A stretch of 64,000 nt of DNA from Candidatus Gastranaerophilales bacterium. GTDB lineage: Bacteria > Cyanobacteriota > Vampirovibrionia > Gastranaerophilales > Gastranaerophilaceae. The notes under the pieces are model-generated. The model was given only the letters and a program-made list of their open reading frames with translations, was not told where the DNA came from and searched no databases. A program made the translations under genes and the position numbers. Positions 16,706 through 26,600 of the stretch are shown one piece after another. Within the stretch, counting starts at the first letter, position 1, and each line of letters opens with the position of its first letter. Where the stretch lies: positions 61,539-125,538 of the forward strand of contig CANPYC010000001.1 of NCBI GenBank assembly GCA_947587615.1, read 5' to 3'.

Positions 16706-19006
16706 ATGGACAATAGTACAATTACAAAATTAATTAAGCAAATAAACTTTGATTTAGCAGATAAATTCGATATGTCTGTTGTTGAACAGTTGTCTTTTGT
16801 GCCGATAAATATGCAGAGAGATACATTCTTTGTAGCGGTAAATAAAGACTCTGACAGGACAAAAATTAAAGAGTATTCTAAAAAAGTAATTCCAAATAAT
16901 GTTGCTTTTATTAGCGTGCCGGATGATAGTTTTACAACGTTGTTTGATGCTTTTTTAAAGCAGTTTTCATCTTCACACGGCGTTGAATATAAGCCTCAAG
17001 GTAAGTCCTCTCAAGGTAATGAAAATCTTGATACTGTTGATGATGATACTAATTTAGATACCGAAACGGATACATTGGATATATCCGAAACCAATGATTT
17101 AAATATCTCGGATGACAATTCCGATGATACAGATGATGACATTGACGACAGTAGTGATGATAATACTGTTCCAATTGGTTTGGAAGATAGCGAAAACGAC
17201 GACCCGTTTGAAGGTATGCCTACAACGCCAATTGTCAAAAAAGAAGAAAAACATCAAATTTCGGAAATAAAAGCACCTGAAACAAAAAAATTAGGTGAAA
17301 TTTTAATTGAAGAAAAATTAATAACACCAAAGCAGCTTGAAATTGCTTTATCGGAAAGTAAAGCTCAAAAAATCCCTCTGGGTTCTATTCTTGTTAAACT
17401 CGGTTTTGTTACCATAAAAGATTTAAAAGAAGCACTAGGGGCTCAAATGGGTCTTTCTTATGCTACAACAGAGCAATTAAACTCTCTGCCTACAGCTATC
17501 TCTGTTTTACCTGAGGATTTTGTTAAAATTAACAAAGTTATTCCTTTGAGTATGACAGACAGGTCTTTGGTTGTTGGTATGGTTAATCCGAACGATACTA
17601 AAGTAATCAATGAAATTGTTTATCAAACAGGTTTAAAACCTACTGTAATGCTTGTTACTCACGTTGAGTTTGAAAACTTTATTGATACCTTCTATAACAA
17701 CGATAAAGCTGAAGCAAATGAAATCTTAAATCAAATTGATAAAGATGAATCAATTGTTCAAAATGATAATGAATTATGGGATCAGGTTGAACAGGAAATT
17801 GAAGACTCTGATGGTGCAATTTCACAATTGGCACAAAAAATTATCACAATGGCAATTGAAAAAAGAGCTTCAGATATTCATATCGAGCCTTTAACTTCGG
17901 GCTATCGTGTTCGACTTAGAATTGACGGTTCTTTGCATGAAGTATTAAAAATTCCTGCAAAAGTTGATAGTGCCGTAATTTCTCGTTTTAAGGTATTGTC
18001 AAAAATGAACATTGCAGAACACAGACGTGCACAAGACGGTTCTTTTACATTAAAATATAAAAACAGACCCCAGGATTTCCGTGTAAATACGCTTCCTGTT
18101 GCGGGTAAAGAAAAGATGGTAATTCGTGTACTTGCTCCTCAGATGGATTCAAAGCAAGCAAAGTCGGATAAGATTGAAATTGTCGGCGCTTCAGAAGAAG
18201 ATGTTAGAAAAATAAGATATTTGGTTTCCTGTCCTAACGGAATTGTTCTTACTTCAGGACCTACAGGTTCAGGTAAAACCACAACGCTTTATGCACTTTT
18301 AAGATATTTAAATTCGGATGATGTTAATATTACAACAATTGAAGACCCGGTCGAAATTAAGCTTGAAGGTATTAACCAATCCGCAATAAACTCAAAAGCA
18401 GGTATTACATTTGCAAATTCGCTTCGTGCAATTTTAAGACAAGACCCTGATACAATACTAATCGGGGAAATCCGTGACTATGAGACACTTGAAGTTGCAA
18501 TCTCCGCATCTTTAACGGGTCACTTAGTATTGTCAACAGTTCACACGAACTCCGCTGCTGCAACAATTACACGTTTGATTGAAATGGGCGCTAAAGACTA
18601 TTTGATTTCCTCAACCTTATCAGGTGTAATTGCGCAACGTCTTGTTAAAAAACTTTGTCCTAACTGCAAAGAAGAATACTATCCGACTGTTGAAGAAGCA
18701 AAACAAATACTATCCGATCCTGCGGAAGTACAAAAGTTAACAAAAACAAAATTATATAGACCAAAAGGCTGTGCAAACTGCAAAAATACAGGTTACCTCG
18801 GTCGTCTGGCAGTTCTTGAAATTTTGGTAGTAAATAACGACATTAAGAAAATGATTGCGCAGCGTGCGCATGACGTTGAATTAGAAGATTATGCCGTTAA
18901 GCATGGCATGAAAACTTTAAGAATGTCATGTTTAAGACATATACTGGAAGGTAATACTTCCATAGAAGAACAGGTAAGAATACTAGGTTTAGCGAGTGAA
19001 GAATAA
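16706..19006 (+). CDS. Pilus/type II secretion assembly ATPase (PilB/GspE)
   Basis: Cytoplasmic hexameric ATPase that powers pilus or pseudopilus extension. The 766 residues have an unusual Asp/Ser-rich acidic stretch (about 105-170), a MshEN-type N-terminal domain (about 192-330, KKLGEILIEEKLITPKQLE), the N2 domain (RASDIHIEPLTSGYRVRLRI), Walker A GPTGSGKTT (518-526), Asp box TIEDPVEI, Walker B DTILIGEIRD, the His box, and a tetracysteine zinc site (CPNC and CANC). It follows the secretin by 23 bp and its stop overlaps the next start by one base (TAATG). Confidence 0.93.
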   Translation: MDNSTITKLIKQINFDLADKFDMSVVEQLSFVPINMQRDTFFVAVNKDSDRTKIKEYSKKVIPNNVAFISVPDDSFTTLFDAFLKQFSSSHGVEYKPQGKSSQGNENLDTVDDDTNLDTETDTLDISETNDLNISDDNSDDTDDDIDDSSDDNTVPIGLEDSENDDPFEGMPTTPIVKKEEKHQISEIKAPETKKLGEILIEEKLITPKQLEIALSESKAQKIPLGSILVKLGFVTIKDLKEALGAQMGLSYATTEQLNSLPTAISVLPEDFVKINKVIPLSMTDRSLVVGMVNPNDTKVINEIVYQTGLKPTVMLVTHVEFENFIDTFYNNDKAEANEILNQIDKDESIVQNDNELWDQVEQEIEDSDGAISQLAQKIITMAIEKRASDIHIEPLTSGYRVRLRIDGSLHEVLKIPAKVDSAVISRFKVLSKMNIAEHRRAQDGSFTLKYKNRPQDFRVNTLPVAGKEKMVIRVLAPQMDSKQAKSDKIEIVGASEEDVRKIRYLVSCPNGIVLTSGPTGSGKTTTLYALLRYLNSDDVNITTIEDPVEIKLEGINQSAINSKAGITFANSLRAILRQDPDTILIGEIRDYETLEVAISASLTGHLVLSTVHTNSAAATITRLIEMGAKDYLISSTLSGVIAQRLVKKLCPNCKEEYYPTVEEAKQILSDPAEVQKLTKTKLYRPKGCANCKNTGYLGRLAVLEILVVNNDIKKMIAQRAHDVELEDYAVKHGMKTLRMSCLRHILEGNTSIEEQVRILGLASEE

Positions 19007-20229
19007 TGCCAGTTTTTACATATAAAGCACTAAGAGCGGACTATACTACGCAAACAGGCAAAGTTGATGCGATTGATGCGTATCAGGCACGCAAAAAAGT
19101 AAAGGAAATGAATTTGCTGCCAACTTTGATTTTGGACTCTGACGCAGTTGACGGCAAGAAGGGCGGAAACAAGCTGATTATCTCTAAAGGCCGGGTATCA
19201 ACTTTAAGCTTAAGAGAAAAAATTGACTTTACTTCAACTCTTGAAATCTTAACTTCAACCGGTATTCCGATTATTGAAGCATTATTGTTCGTTGAACAAA
19301 ATTCTGATTCAAAAAATGTCAGAATCTTAACCCACGAGTTTAGAAAGCAAATTATCGGGGGTTCTACTCTTGGTGAAACACTTGAAAAATATAGAAATAT
19401 CTTCGGAAGAGTTTATATCGGTCTTGTAAAAGCCGGCGAAGATTCAGGTGAATTGGATAAAACTTTGGTTCGTATGTTAGAGCTTTTAAAAAAGCAAGAC
19501 GCAGTTAAAGGTAAGGTGATCGGGGCTCTGATTTATCCTGCCGTTGTTGTATTGCTTGCTATTGTTGCAATACTTATCATGCTTATCTTTGTTTTCCCTG
19601 CTTTTGAAGAAATGTTCAACAATTTAGGTAAGCCGCTTCCACCCATAACAAAAGCTTGCATGAATGCGGGAGTTTGGATGAAAAAATGGTGGCCTGTGCT
19701 TATTGTGTCGGTCATAATACTTGTCGGAGGCTTCAATTGGGCATATAAACAGCCTGAGTTCAGAAAAAGAATTGACAGTTTGGTGCTTCATTTGCCATTG
19801 CTTTCCGAATTGTTAAAATTTTCCAACTTTTCTAACTTTATAGCCGTTCTTCAAGTATCCTATGAAGCAGGTATTCCGATTGTTGACTGCTTGTTTTTGG
19901 CTAATTTAACAATGGATAATCACACGCTTAAAACCGCTATTCAAAGTGCCGCTCAAAAGGTTCAACAAGGTACCCACCTGTCTATTGCTCTAAAAAGTAT
20001 AAATCAGGTTCCTCCTATGATGACATTTATGATTGCAACGGGCGAACAATCCGGTCGTCTTGGCGATTCTTTGTTCCATTGTGTTAATTTCATTGATAAA
20101 AAACTTGATGGGGTTATTGATACGTTTACAAAGCTCATTGAACCTATCTTAATGGTATTTATTGGTGTGCTTGTAGGTTTCTTAGGTCTTGCGTTGTACT
20201 TACCTCTATTTCAGGCTTATCAGTCGTAA
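19006..20229 (+). CDS. Pilus/type II secretion platform protein (PilC/GspF)
   Basis: Inner-membrane platform on which the ATPase acts. The 407 residues show the typical duplicated T2SSF domains: LREKIDFTSTLEILTSTGIPIIEAL, then a transmembrane helix (about 182-205, VIGALIYPAVVVLLAIVAIL), a second helix (about 228-245), the second cytoplasmic repeat (FSNFIAVLQVSYEAGIPIVD and ATGEQSGRLG), and a last helix at 380-400. It is the final gene of the operon and is followed by a terminator. Pilin and prepilin peptidase genes are not in this cluster. Confidence 0.92.
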   Translation: MPVFTYKALRADYTTQTGKVDAIDAYQARKKVKEMNLLPTLILDSDAVDGKKGGNKLIISKGRVSTLSLREKIDFTSTLEILTSTGIPIIEALLFVEQNSDSKNVRILTHEFRKQIIGGSTLGETLEKYRNIFGRVYIGLVKAGEDSGELDKTLVRMLELLKKQDAVKGKVIGALIYPAVVVLLAIVAILIMLIFVFPAFEEMFNNLGKPLPPITKACMNAGVWMKKWWPVLIVSVIILVGGFNWAYKQPEFRKRIDSLVLHLPLLSELLKFSNFSNFIAVLQVSYEAGIPIVDCLFLANLTMDNHTLKTAIQSAAQKVQQGTHLSIALKSINQVPPMMTFMIATGEQSGRLGDSLFHCVNFIDKKLDGVIDTFTKLIEPILMVFIGVLVGFLGLALYLPLFQAYQS

Positions 20230-20274
20230 GGTTTGGCAAATTACAAAATTTATAAATATTCTTATTTTTATGTT

Positions 20275-20300
20275 AGTCAGGTTTATCCTGACATTTTTTT
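20275..20300 (+). terminator. Intrinsic terminator of the pilus operon
   Basis: GTCAGG (20276-20281) pairs with CCTGAC (20287-20292) across a 5-nt loop and is followed by a run of seven T. It lies 46 bp after the platform gene. Confidence 0.75.
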
Positions 20301-20514
20301 ATTTTCCTTTAATTAACTGTAATTTTATAAGCAAATGGATTATTTATTTAAAGTAATAAGTACGATAAAAATTGCTAATTTTTGCTATTTCTTTTCTATT
20401 TATTTACATTATTTAACAATTGAAAATATTTTATACCAATAAAATTTTATACAACCATATTTGACATATTTAAAATTTATAATAAAGAAGTTAAAAGTAA
20501 ATAAGGAAAATAAT

Positions 20515-20685
20515 ATGCCAAGGAAAAAATCAACAACCCACAAAGTTATAAAATTATTCGGAATAAAAATTATGGAAATTTGGCAAGACAGTATTGAATC
20601 ACAAACAGTTGAAAGAGCTGTTTTTACTGATAGCGAAATTATTTCATTTGATTGCGATATAAGAACAGATGAGCGCCATTGGTAA
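20515..20685 (+). CDS. Small hypothetical protein, 56 aa
   Basis: A basic N terminus (MPRKKSTTHKVIKLFG) is followed by an acidic C-terminal half ending DERHW. I do not recognise it. The start at 20515 is preferred over the upstream TTG at 20461 because TAAGGAAAA lies just before the ATG and the upstream residues read like untranslated sequence. It stands alone in a region with decayed sequence downstream, so it may be a remnant. Confidence 0.4.
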   Translation: MPRKKSTTHKVIKLFGIKIMEIWQDSIESQTVERAVFTDSEIISFDCDIRTDERHW

Positions 20686-21122
20686 GTTAACGGCTAAAAA
20701 TAGTTGACTGATAAATAATTAAAGACAAAGTAAACTAAAAATAAAATTAAAAATTTATAGTGCTTAAAATTACGATAAGCTATTTAAAATCTGCTCTAAA
20801 AAGTTAAATATCTGCCTTAATAATATTAAAGAAAAAGCAAAATATTATCTTTTTTTAAAGGAGTTGTGATGAGCTAATAAAGTATCTTACAAGTTAAGAA
20901 CCTTATAAAAAAGCGGGAACTTTAAAAAGTTTTTTATATTTAAAAATTTTAAAAAATAATAAAAGCAGATGGGATATAGTTTAGCTAAAAAGTGCAGTTT
21001 GTCTAACTTGGGATAGCAAAAGCTAAGGCTTCGATAAAATATGCTTAGATTTAAAATAATATAAGGTTGACTAATAAAAATTTTAAATAAATATGGTCTA
21101 AGTGTAATAAAGATTTTGAGCG
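20686..21122. other. Non-coding stretch upstream of the tsf fragment
   Basis: About 440 bp with stops in all frames and no RNA gene that I can recognise. Short stretches (for example around 20950-21040, GCTAAAAAG followed later by GGCTTCG and ATAAAATATG) could be the eroded 5' part of the tsf copy that is clear from 21123 on, but the likeness is too weak to claim. Confidence 0.35.
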
Positions 21123-21366
21123 CTAAAGAAAAATTGCTAAAATCGTAGAAAAATTACAATCAGAAGATTTGTAAGATATGATGCTGATTGGGCTATATGA
21201 ATACATACATTCATAACGGCAAAATCGGTGTTTTATTGGAAGCAAAATGCTAAAAATTCAGATGATACTTTAACAAAAGATATTTGCATACATATTGCTT
21301 CAAATGCACCTGAATTTATTTCAAGAGAAAAAATACCCGCTTTCGTTATCGAAGAAGAAAAAATAC
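21123..21366 (+). pseudogene. Decayed partial copy of tsf (EF-Ts)
   Basis: Translated piecewise, this stretch gives TIRRFVRYDAD, then MNTYIHNGKIGVLLEAKC, a stop, DDTLTKDICIHIASNAPEF in a shifted frame, and EEEK, the same order as residues of intact EF-Ts at 9245-10120. DNA identity to tsf is high from about 21154 to 21366 and lower upstream (AAAGAAAAATTGCTAAAATCG against the tsf equivalent). It carries frameshifts and an in-frame TAA right after GCAAAATGC. It lies on the + strand, opposite to tsf, about 11 kb away, just beyond the tpsB terminator. I read it as a partial duplication left by a recombination event. Confidence 0.85.
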
Positions 21367-21374
21367 TAAAAAAC

Positions 21375-21416
21375 TGTTCCGATATTTGATATTTGATTAA
21401 ACGGAACAGCTTTTTA
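21375..21416. terminator. Bidirectional terminator after tpsB
   Basis: CTGTTCCG (21375-21382) and CGGAACAG (21403-21410) form a perfect 8-bp stem, with a T run on the + side and an A run on the left that becomes a T run for the - strand. It ends tpsB and would also stop reading from the tsf fragment. Confidence 0.75.
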
Positions 21417-21434
21417 GTTTTAATATTTTTATTT

Positions 21435-23213
21435 TTATAGGATGTTTGATGTAACCATAAAGTGAACTCTGAAGCTTGAAGCATCATCAGGTCTGTTAAC
21501 AATCGGAACACCAAAGTATACGTTACCTGATAAATACCTTGTCATCTTCAAAACAAGACCGCCGCCAACGCTCATCAGAAATTCAGAACTCGGCATACCG
21601 TAAGCATAATCACCAAACCAGCCGATATCGCAGAATGCTGCTAAACGTATAGAGTCGTCAATGAATCTTAATTTTTCAGGTAAGTGATTTAAGAAAGGTA
21701 CCGGTGCTCTGAGTTCGGCAGAAGCGGTAACACCGTAGTCTTTTAAGAAGTAACCTTCTTCAAAACCTCTAACGGATGAAATACCACCTATTTGCATTTT
21801 GTCTGAATACCAAACATCTCTGTTAACCCATTGTCCGTTTGCGGTTAAAATACCCATCATTCTCCAAGGTAGTACCTGCAAACGAGCTAAAGAAGCGTTA
21901 ACTTTAAACATTCTGTTTGTCGGTGTTTTTCTTGAAGAATATCCAAAGTAATCATTTGAAGCGCCAAAAAGGTCTATACCTTTTGCAACACCAATATTTG
22001 CAAACCATTTACCATAAAAGTCATCTTTAACATTTGTCAAGTTTAATTTAACGGATCTGGTTCTGTAACCATATAAGTCATAACCAAGCAGGGTTGTATT
22101 GGTGTTTCTCAAATCAAATGCGACATCACCGTATAATTTATAGTTTTCTGTTTTAACAAGTCGTCTTGAAAGGTCTACATAGAAGCTGTGAGATTTACCT
22201 TTAACATCCAAATCTTTCCAGAAGCCTTTATCAAGTTTTGTTCCCGAATAAGAATAACCTAAGTTTAACTTGGTTTCATGACGTCCTATCGGTACGGAAT
22301 AGAAAACACCTTGACCGATTGAACTTCTTGCAATTGATGTTGTTGACAACAATTGATCGCCAAAGCCGGTTAAGTTGCTCATACCTGCAAATATAACAAA
22401 ACGATTTAAACCAACCGATGAACGACCTTGGTTATCAAAACGGAAGTCAAAGTCAATCGGAAATCTGTCTTTAACATTTAAAGTTAAATCCGTATACTGT
22501 TCGGAATCTTCATTGTCTTGAAGTGCAACGGCACCTTTAATATAGTCGGTAGCGTTTAATTCACGTAAAGATTCTTGAATATCCGCAACGTTTAAAACTT
22601 TATCTTCTTGAATATTTTTATCTTTCAAGAAAGTTGCGTTTAAATATTTTTTTCTTGCCCATTTGTTGCCTTCGATATTAATATTGCCATATTTACCTTC
22701 TAAGACAACAATTTCAACATTTCCGTCTTCAACTTTTTGGGGTGGAAGATAGGCAGTTGTTGAAATGTAACCGTTTTTCTGATAATGTTCGGTAATTGTG
22801 TTCGCCATACCGATTAAATCATTGATTGTTACTTCTTCGCCAATTCTTTGACAAACAAGGTTCATCAGCTGTTCTTCGGTGTACTCTGTATTACCTGTAA
22901 TATGAATGGAATGTAGGGTAAAACTTACCTCTTTGTTTGGCAAGGATTGCATTTTATCCTTCATTTCCCTATTCATTTCAATATTTTCGTCTTGGTGCTC
23001 TTTTTCTCTATCATCACGAACTCTCTGTTCGTAATCTTTGATTTGCCTTAAATTTGTTTGGTCAACTACACCTGCGTCAAAATTACCAACACCATTAAGT
23101 ATGAGATTGCTTCCGGCTTCGGGGCCAGCCATTACGCTTGTTGTAGTTACTACAAGGCACATTGCTAATGCTATTGAGCCAAGTTTAACGTTTTTGAATC
23201 TTGCCTTGCGCAT
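21435..23213 (-). CDS. Two-partner secretion outer-membrane transporter (TpsB, FhaC/ShlB family)
   Basis: Outer-membrane beta-barrel that exports its TpsA partner. The 592 residues start with a signal peptide (about 1-30, ending SVMAG). Next is a charged helical segment (about 60-95), which in FhaC-type proteins plugs the pore, then two POTRA domains (about 97-175, VSFTLHSIHITGNTEYTEEQL; about 176-250) and a 16-strand-type barrel. The Omp85 loop-6 motif is present as SSVRGFEEGYFLKDYG. AAGGAA precedes the ATG. It is divergent from tpsA, with 414 bp between the two coding starts. The C terminus ends in Leu rather than an aromatic residue. Confidence 0.88.
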   Translation of the reverse strand: MRKARFKNVKLGSIALAMCLVVTTTSVMAGPEAGSNLILNGVGNFDAGVVDQTNLRQIKDYEQRVRDDREKEHQDENIEMNREMKDKMQSLPNKEVSFTLHSIHITGNTEYTEEQLMNLVCQRIGEEVTINDLIGMANTITEHYQKNGYISTTAYLPPQKVEDGNVEIVVLEGKYGNINIEGNKWARKKYLNATFLKDKNIQEDKVLNVADIQESLRELNATDYIKGAVALQDNEDSEQYTDLTLNVKDRFPIDFDFRFDNQGRSSVGLNRFVIFAGMSNLTGFGDQLLSTTSIARSSIGQGVFYSVPIGRHETKLNLGYSYSGTKLDKGFWKDLDVKGKSHSFYVDLSRRLVKTENYKLYGDVAFDLRNTNTTLLGYDLYGYRTRSVKLNLTNVKDDFYGKWFANIGVAKGIDLFGASNDYFGYSSRKTPTNRMFKVNASLARLQVLPWRMMGILTANGQWVNRDVWYSDKMQIGGISSVRGFEEGYFLKDYGVTASAELRAPVPFLNHLPEKLRFIDDSIRLAAFCDIGWFGDYAYGMPSSEFLMSVGGGLVLKMTRYLSGNVYFGVPIVNRPDDASSFRVHFMVTSNIL

Positions 23214-23247
23214 TTTTCTTAAATTCCTTTTTTTTAAACTGCGGAAC

Positions 23248-23279
23248 TTGCATGAAAATTTTTACATATTTACATGCAA
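23248..23279. promoter_or_regulatory. Inverted repeat near the tpsB start
   Basis: TTGCATG (23248-23254) and CATGCAA (23273-23279), 7-bp perfect arms with an 18-nt spacer, lie 35-66 bp upstream of the tpsB start codon. This is a possible regulator site in the divergent tpsB-tpsA promoter region. Confidence 0.35.
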
Positions 23280-23541
23280 TACAATAATAATTCATATATT
23301 TAATTATAACAATAAATTAAATTGATGATTTTTATTTTACTATAAAAAAATTTAAAATAAATATATTTGCTAAAAATCTTTCAAATTTTAATAAATGTTA
23401 AATTCATATATAATTTTTCTATATAATATATAACGCTTGATTTTTTGGTAAAAAATTGGTAATATTTTTGAACAGCTTAAAAGTTATATTTTACAAAATG
23501 TAAATTTTTGTAAAGTGGTGCGGTATTTTTGAGAAATTTTC

Positions 23542-23573
23542 GCTTATACGTGGTTTTAATTAAATGTATAAGC
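23542..23573. promoter_or_regulatory. Inverted repeat near the tpsA start
   Basis: GCTTATA (23542-23548) and TATAAGC (23567-23573), 7-bp arms with an 18-nt spacer, lie 55-86 bp upstream of the tpsA ATG. Arm length and spacing equal those of the repeat near tpsB. The intervening 260 bp are AT-rich and otherwise featureless. Confidence 0.35.
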
Positions 23574-23627
23574 ATATGGATTGACGTAAAGTAAAAATAT
23601 TGTTTTATGAAAGGGAACGATAATACT

Positions 23628-26600
23628 ATGAACCAATTTAAGAAAAGAGTAACGGCCTTCACAGCAATGCTGGCATTCTTATCTTTAACTCAATTACCAT
23701 CTTTCGCATTCATGCCGGGTGATGTTTCGGGTCACACCGGAAATGTAACCTTTGGACATCAAGACGCATCTGATAATAGAGGTGAAGTTAATTTAAACGG
23801 CGGTCGTGGTGCGGTTGGACAAGTTGACTGGAACACTTTTAATGTAAATAAAGATCAACACTTAAGCTTTGGTTTTTCTTCTACATCTCAAACTATGATA
23901 AACCGTGTTTTAGGCGGTCAGCTATCAAGCATTATGGGTAAAATTTCAAGCCATTGTACAGTAGGAAGCTGTCCTGACCACCTTAGCACAAGTAAAGTAA
24001 TATTAATTAACCCCGCAGGTGTTATATTTGGCAACGGCTCTCAGGTTGATTTAAACTCATTCACGGTTTCAACTTTTGACTTTAGAGGTGCTAAAAACTT
24101 AAAAGATATGAATGACACTGAAAAAGACACTTATCAAAAACAAACTTTGAATGTCATTTCTCCATATAAAGAGTTGAACAAAGGTTTAACAACTTATGCT
24201 GATGGTAAGGTTGCCGCAGGAAGCATAAACTTTGACTCAACTTATAAAGACGCTTTCAACAAGGCAGGAATAGGCGAAGTTGCTAATAAAGAAGGTGAAA
24301 TCAAACTTGATGGTACAACTTTTGCAGACTTTAAAGACGACTTTAACAGCTTTGAATCGTTTAATAAACATAAATCAGTTGGTTTAGTAGGCGATAAAAT
24401 CACTTATAAAGATTCAATAATCAGAACAGGTGATAATAAAAACTATTATAATAATACAAGTTCATTCTCTAACGTAAGAATTATTACAGCTGATGGTGTA
24501 ACATTCTCTTATGTTGAAAACGGCGAAATCAACGGAGAAAAAATCCAAGAAGGTACAAAACAAAGAAGTATCGATATTAATAACGAGCATTTGGCGCAAA
24601 ACAACAAATTTGCTTCGGCAGATACCGATCAAGGTATCAGATCAGGTTATATTCACATCGCTAACAAATCAGGTAAAAATTCTGATGTTTCAATTAAAAA
24701 CACTATAATCAGAGGTACAAAACTTGTTAACACTGAAACCGGTGATATCTTTATTGAAGGTCAAGGCGATGTAAACATTGACAACAGCCGTTTGCAAGTT
24801 GTACACGTTGATAAAGATACACAAGATGATATTGAAGGTAAAATCCTCGTTAGCGCAGGTGAAGACCTTAATGTTAACGATTCATTGTTAATATCAGCAG
24901 GTAGTACAAATACAAATACTGATACAGGTTCAATAACATTGTATGCAACCAATGATGCAAATATCAAAGAATCTGAAATCCTTGCAAGAGGCAACGCTAC
25001 TGTTAGCGCAGGCAAAAATATTAAACTTGAACATTCAATGATTCAAGGTGCAGATACATTGGAACCAACACCCGCCGAAAATATTACACTAACGGCAGGC
25101 GAAAGCATTACCGCTGATAATTCCGTTTTAAATGCTACAAAAGATATTACTGTTAAAGTTGCAAAAAAGAATGAATTAACAGGAAAAATAGACTCTAAAA
25201 ATTCAACATTCTTTGCAAGAAGCGGTAAAGTTTCACTTCAAAGTAAAGATACAACGCTTGAAAATTCTAACCTTGTTTATAATGATTTAAAATTCTATAA
25301 CGATGGTACAACAGGCGAAAACAATGTTACTTTCAAAGGTGACAGTACATTAATGCATACTTCTTCCGACAAGAAAACTGTTGATAACAATATCAATATT
25401 GAAACAAACGGTAATTTAACTTTTGATAATGCTACAGTAAAAAGCGGCAACATCAAATTGGAATACAAAAAACAAGACAGTGAAGAATATGGCTTAGAAG
25501 GACCTTTTGCATTTGAAAAAGATAAATCTCCTCAAGCGTATAATACATATAGAGTTACTGTTGATAAGACTAAGGGAAATAACCTTAATGCAAAATCAAC
25601 TAATCATGATGTTATAGTTAAGAACAATTCAAACTTAGACTTTAACAATAATGTAAATATTACGGCTGCTGCAGGTAAGATTGATGTTGATGATTCAACG
25701 GTTAAAGCAGGTGGCGATGCAGCATTGAACGCTAAATCAATCAATGTAACAAATTCAACCGTAAACGGTGTTAAAAACGTAAAATTAACCGCAACAGACG
25801 GCGATATAAATGTTAATAAAAAATCAAACATTACTTCTGATGGTGATGCTACTTTATTAGCTTCAAATGGCGGTATTAATGTAATAGAAGAATCAACGGT
25901 TAAAGCAGGTGGCGATGCAGCATTGAACGCTAAATCAATCAATGTAACAAATTCAACCGTAAACGGTGTTAAAAACGTAAAATTAACCGCAACAGACGGC
26001 GATATAAATGTTAATAAAAAATCAAACATTACTTCTGATGGTGATGCTACTTTATTAGCTTCAAATGGCGGTATTAATGTAATAGAAGAATCAACGGTTA
26101 AAGCAGGCAATAACGTCGATATTAAAGCAGGTGCTGAAGACTTTACTTTAGATAATTCAACCGTTGAAGCTGTTGATAACGTTAATATTGAAGCTACAAA
26201 AGGCGGTTTGTTTACAAAGAACAATGCTAAAGTTAAAGCAGGTAAAGACGCTAACTTAAAATCTTATGAAACAATTAAGTTTGCAAATGATAACGGCACC
26301 GATACAAACATTGGAAATACAACAACTGTTCAAGCAGGTGGAAATTTAAATTTCACTTCAACAGACGGCAACATTGTTTCTGAAAAAACAGAAAGTGCTA
26401 AACTTGAATACAACGGCAGATTAAAATTTGAAGCTACAAAAGGAAGCAACGTATTCACAAGCAAAGATTCGTTGAAATCTGAAAAAGTTGATTATGTTGC
26501 AGGTGTAGAAAATAAATTCACAACAAAAGGTGATATTCAATTCGTAGATTCATCACTTAAAGCACCTAAAAACACAATTGATACAACAGGTGAAGAAGGT

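Noticed and set aside
21233..21514. 93-codon frame on the - strand beyond tpsB
   Set aside because: It is antisense to the decayed tsf fragment (its translation equals the antisense of intact tsf) and runs into the tpsB end.
25604..26224. 206-codon open frame on the - strand inside tpsA
   Set aside because: It exists because the exact 198-bp repeats carry the same antisense frame twice; no start site, no similarity, and tpsA coding is clear on the + strand.
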